Part shown: in pieces, positions 61,563 to 64,000 of the stretch | Layout of the letters: each line of letters begins with the position of its first letter | Position numbering within the stretch: position 1 is the stretch's first letter | Assembly (NCBI RefSeq): GCF_001039275.2 | Contig: NZ_CP030117.1 | Span: forward strand, 4,682,501 to 4,746,500 | Direction: 5' to 3' | Source of the DNA: Brevibacillus brevis | GTDB lineage: Bacteria; Bacillota; Bacilli; Brevibacillales; Brevibacillaceae | Length of the DNA stretch: 64,000 bases | The notes under the pieces: model-generated | Told to the model about the DNA's origin: nothing | The model's input: only the letters and a program-made list of their open reading frames with translations | The model's database searches: none | Translations under genes and position numbers: made by a program

Positions 61563-62227
61563 ATTTTCCCTTCTCCCTTCCCATTTTCATCCGAATTGGT
61601 GGATACAAGCGTCAAGGAATCCATAATCCCCCAGCCTACTGGCTTCCAATCTGACAGCTCCTGCTCCGTGCAATTAAACGTGCAGAGAAGAGCGCGTCCC
61701 TGTAGGGAGACAAAGCTGATCAGGTTGTAAATGTCCGTATCCAATGCTGGTGCAACAAACTCGAAAAATCCAACGCTGGCCCCGGCAATCTCACGTATTC
61801 CTTCCTCCTGCCAACGAGCGAGCGGCTGTGTTCTTCGCAAAACCTGCTTCATGACATCCATGAAGGCTTTCAACTGCGCAGGAGAATCGGTCAGCTTGCT
61901 CTCGGTATAGGTAAAAGCCAGGTTAATTGACGCTGTTTCGTTGGTAAAAATCAGGGAAGGCCTACGTTCTGATGGATACTTCAAAGCTGCTACTTCTGGA
62001 CTCATGATGGAAAATGTCTTCGGGAGTCGAATCTGTACGAGATCGTCGAGGACGCGCTTGTCCTCCATGGGAATTCTCTCTTCACCGACTGTAATAAATG
62101 TTTTGTTCACTACATCCAGTCGATTTTTGCCCTTTGGACCAAAACGTATTGCTGCTGGCTGTGCATCCTCACCGGAAAGCTCATTCAACATGCCGATAAT
62201 GCTTTCATCCATACGCGCCATTTCCAT
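61559..62227 (-). CDS. DcrB/Mog1-fold (Eag chaperone-like) protein
   Basis: 222 residues. The second half (LVQIRLPKTFSIMSPEV, SINLAFTYTESKL, VGFFEFVAPALDTDIYNLIS, LLCTFNCTEQELSDWKPVG) has the strand-helix pattern of the Mog1/PsbP/DcrB fold used by Eag chaperones that bind hydrophobic segments of Rhs and T6SS effectors. This would suit the hydrophobic region of the Rhs fusion. Similarity is judged by eye only. GAGAGGA before the ATG. Confidence 0.5.
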   Translation of the reverse strand: MEMARMDESIIGMLNELSGEDAQPAAIRFGPKGKNRLDVVNKTFITVGEERIPMEDKRVLDDLVQIRLPKTFSIMSPEVAALKYPSERRPSLIFTNETASINLAFTYTESKLTDSPAQLKAFMDVMKQVLRRTQPLARWQEEGIREIAGASVGFFEFVAPALDTDIYNLISFVSLQGRALLCTFNCTEQELSDWKPVGWGIMDSLTLVSTNSDENGKGEGKI

Positions 62228-62241
62228 TCACCATCCTCTCG

Positions 62242-63021
62242 TTAATCAACAATAACCCGCTGACGCCCGCCTGTTTTCCATTCCGTTTTTGAGGACTTTC
62301 CGCCACTCTTGGCGTCATCCAATATGCGTGCGAGGTATTTGAGAATCTGCAGGTTCGTGTACTCGCGGTAACCAGTCCCCAGTCTGTTGCCTATATAATG
62401 AAGAATGAGCCCCCGCTCTACTCTGTCCCCATTCAAGCACTGCATGGCAAAGGTGAGATCATACGGGTGATTGGTGACAGTTTTCAGCATTTCATTCGCA
62501 AAATACCGCAGGATGTAGGGAGCAAGGGTTGGCTCGTCTCTCCCAGCATGTTCGACATGCACGATATTCCATGTATTGAATTCAGTCGCCATATCGGCTA
62601 AGTCTTGATAATCGCCGCGTAGCCTTGCCCCTTGCTTGAGCTTGAAGCGACCCAACTCTCTTTCATCCTGTCGTGACTCTATGTCCTGATCGAGAACATA
62701 AGACGTCTCGTAAACGTAATAGTCGGTCAACGAAGTCTCCTCTTGAAAGCGAATCTTGAGTACCGTCTCCATACCTGTGGCCTCATAAGGAACACGCTCT
62801 TCCCGTTCGAACAAGTAAATCCGCCCTTGATGCTTGACGATCCCTCTGCCGACAGTGAGGTGCCCTTCGCCGATCGTTACATCCACCCCGGAAACAATGC
62901 CGTCTGTATAATCCTGAAAGTATAAATCTACAAAATGTCGCGGGTAATCACGCAGATTTTCAAGCATCTCTCGCTTGAGAATTCGCCCTTTATGAAAATT
63001 GGGATAGAGATGGGAAAACAC
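62242..63021 (-). CDS. Conserved hypothetical protein of the Rhs locus (baseplate or fibre-like)
   Basis: 259 residues beginning MFSHLYPNFHKGRILKREML, then LRDYPRHFVDLYFQDYTDGI and a beta-rich part (VGRGIVKHQGRIYLFEREE) and a helical C terminus. No recognised domain. The beta-rich front and its position between ATPase and spike genes suggest a structural or assembly part; this is a guess. 14 bases from the next gene. Confidence 0.6.
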   Translation of the reverse strand: MFSHLYPNFHKGRILKREMLENLRDYPRHFVDLYFQDYTDGIVSGVDVTIGEGHLTVGRGIVKHQGRIYLFEREERVPYEATGMETVLKIRFQEETSLTDYYVYETSYVLDQDIESRQDERELGRFKLKQGARLRGDYQDLADMATEFNTWNIVHVEHAGRDEPTLAPYILRYFANEMLKTVTNHPYDLTFAMQCLNGDRVERGLILHYIGNRLGTGYREYTNLQILKYLARILDDAKSGGKSSKTEWKTGGRQRVIVD

Positions 63022-63065
63022 CGCTGTTCCCCCTTCCTGTTCATTTAAGCTGCCTGGTTATTTGC

Positions 63066-64000
63066 TCATTTCATCCCGTCAAAGAAATCCAGCTCGGACA
63101 AGTCACTCTCAAAAGCAAAGAAAACCTTTTTCCCCAAAGCAAGCTGTTCATTCAGACGAGCTACTGGCACGACATGGAATCCCCACTCGCTGCCACTCGC
63201 AAACACGAAGTATTTCGACTCGCCATTTTGAATCGAGTCAGTCTCATCCTGCGGGATATGTGTACCGTACTTGCCCGCAATGTCCTCATACAGCACCGTT
63301 TTGTATTGAGCAGGATCATCCATGTACAAGTACCGCTGGCGCAGTTGTCCATCATTTTCCTTGAGATAAAACTCAACCTCGCTCACTCCGTAGGGACGCG
63401 AGATAGATCCATGCACGAGACTCAGCTTTTCCTGACTATGAATGAGTACCCTCTCTTGCTTGTTATGAGTGAAGGCGGTCACGGAATACGGGACGATCGG
63501 TGCATGATTCGTAATCTGCGCTTCGATGAAACCTGCCTTTTTGGCACTTTGATAGCGCAGTGCTCCACGCAAGCAAGACAGCTTCAGGTCTGGCACCTTG
63601 CCCGCCTCCTCCGACTTTTGCCTGAACTCGATACTGCGTCCAGGGACGAACTCTTTGAGTGCTTCACGGAAAACATCAATCCGGCACGACTGCCCAGTCA
63701 GCTTGATGATCGAGAAGTCAGCCAGCCTTCCCTGTTGGTAAAAATCGTCCAAGAAGTCTCGCAAAATCTCGTAAATATCCGCCTTGATCAGGTGATTGAT
63801 CTCTTTGGCGTTGAAGACGACATCAGGAAAATCAAACACATCCCGGAAGCGACCATCCTCCCGTATCGACAACACCCATCGCTCGACTGCCGTCAGCTTT
63901 AGATCAGGCTCTTGACGATTTTCCGTATCGGATGTGAAGCGATTGCGCAGAATGCCGGTCTGGCGGAAAAATTCTTTTTTCATATGGTCAGCGAGGTCCC
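63066..64000 (-). CDS. Hsp70/actin-fold ATPase-like protein, C-terminal part (cut by window edge)
   Basis: 311 residues are visible; the frame stays open to the window edge and the Met at 63983 has no RBS, so the gene is longer. FSIIKLTGQSCRIDVFREAL and LKLSCLRGALRY copy the 'vGGsSriP ... alGAa' phosphate-2/adenosine elements of Hsp70/MreB-type ATPases, followed by a C-terminal beta domain. Likely a chaperone-type ATPase of the locus, resembling SrfB-like proteins; the N-terminal phosphate-1 motif should lie beyond 64000. Confidence 0.55.
   Translation of the reverse strand, partial: DLADHMKKEFFRQTGILRNRFTSDTENRQEPDLKLTAVERWVLSIREDGRFRDVFDFPDVVFNAKEINHLIKADIYEILRDFLDDFYQQGRLADFSIIKLTGQSCRIDVFREALKEFVPGRSIEFRQKSEEAGKVPDLKLSCLRGALRYQSAKKAGFIEAQITNHAPIVPYSVTAFTHNKQERVLIHSQEKLSLVHGSISRPYGVSEVEFYLKENDGQLRQRYLYMDDPAQYKTVLYEDIAGKYGTHIPQDETDSIQNGESKYFVFASGSEWGFHVVPVARLNEQLALGKKVFFAFESDLSELDFFDGMK

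Noticed and set aside
52013..64000. A complete type VI secretion or eCIS gene cluster
   Set aside because: No sheath, Hcp/tube, TssJLM, ClpV or tail-tape genes occur within the window; only spike, tip, effector and accessory proteins are seen.

Overview
The window looks like chromosome from a Gram-positive, endospore-forming member of the Bacillales, most likely Brevibacillus; the genus is inferred from gene content and protein resemblance, not from a search. It carries two complete spore germination receptor operons, a FosB-type thiol transferase, a CtsR-controlled clpE, a guanine riboswitch in front of xpt-pbuX, a CopC-CopD fusion with YcnI, and strong AGGAGG ribosome binding sites with many GTG and TTG starts.

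Layout. 1-4.8 kb: the 5' end of a dynamin-like GTPase gene, a 168-bp palindromic element and a gerA-gerB-gerC operon with a tiny fourth membrane gene. 4.8-13.3 kb: a large secreted-effector-like protein with an eCIS-cargo-like leader and a nuclease-like domain, a PfpI/DJ-1 protein, an alpha/beta hydrolase, tRNA-Leu and tRNA-Pro, fosB, a globin-coupled chemoreceptor with a C-terminal CZB domain, and a trypsin-like protease. 13.4-24 kb: two long inverted-repeat elements, xpt-pbuX under a purine riboswitch, rsgA, small genes, an MFS pump behind a leader peptide and hairpin, and the ycnJ-ycnI copper genes. 23.6-27.3 kb: a second ger operon on the other strand. 27.4-43.6 kb: potABCD, an EamA permease divergent from a MocR regulator, a decayed YiiX-like gene, a DedA protein, clpE with two CtsR-like operators, a TetR/MFS pair, a cupin, ribokinase, endonuclease V and an Imm33-like gene.

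43.7-64 kb is the most interesting part. Read on the minus strand it begins (beyond 64000) with an Hsp70-like ATPase, followed by an uncharacterised protein, a DcrB/Eag-like protein, a VgrG-like spike, a pentapeptide-repeat protein, an Imm11-like protein, a DUF4280 PAAR-like protein and a 1978-residue VgrG-Rhs fusion ending in an AHH nuclease with an Imm11 immunity gene. Downstream lie a displaced Rhs tip with a different toxin end and its own immunity gene, then a graveyard of orphan immunity genes (DUF7660, CbrC, SUKH, DUF6985), an rhs scrap and truncated copies of the accessory genes. This looks like a spike-borne Rhs toxin system in a Gram-positive spore former that renews its toxin tips by recombination. 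No sheath, tube or membrane-complex genes are in the window, so the means of delivery is not visible.
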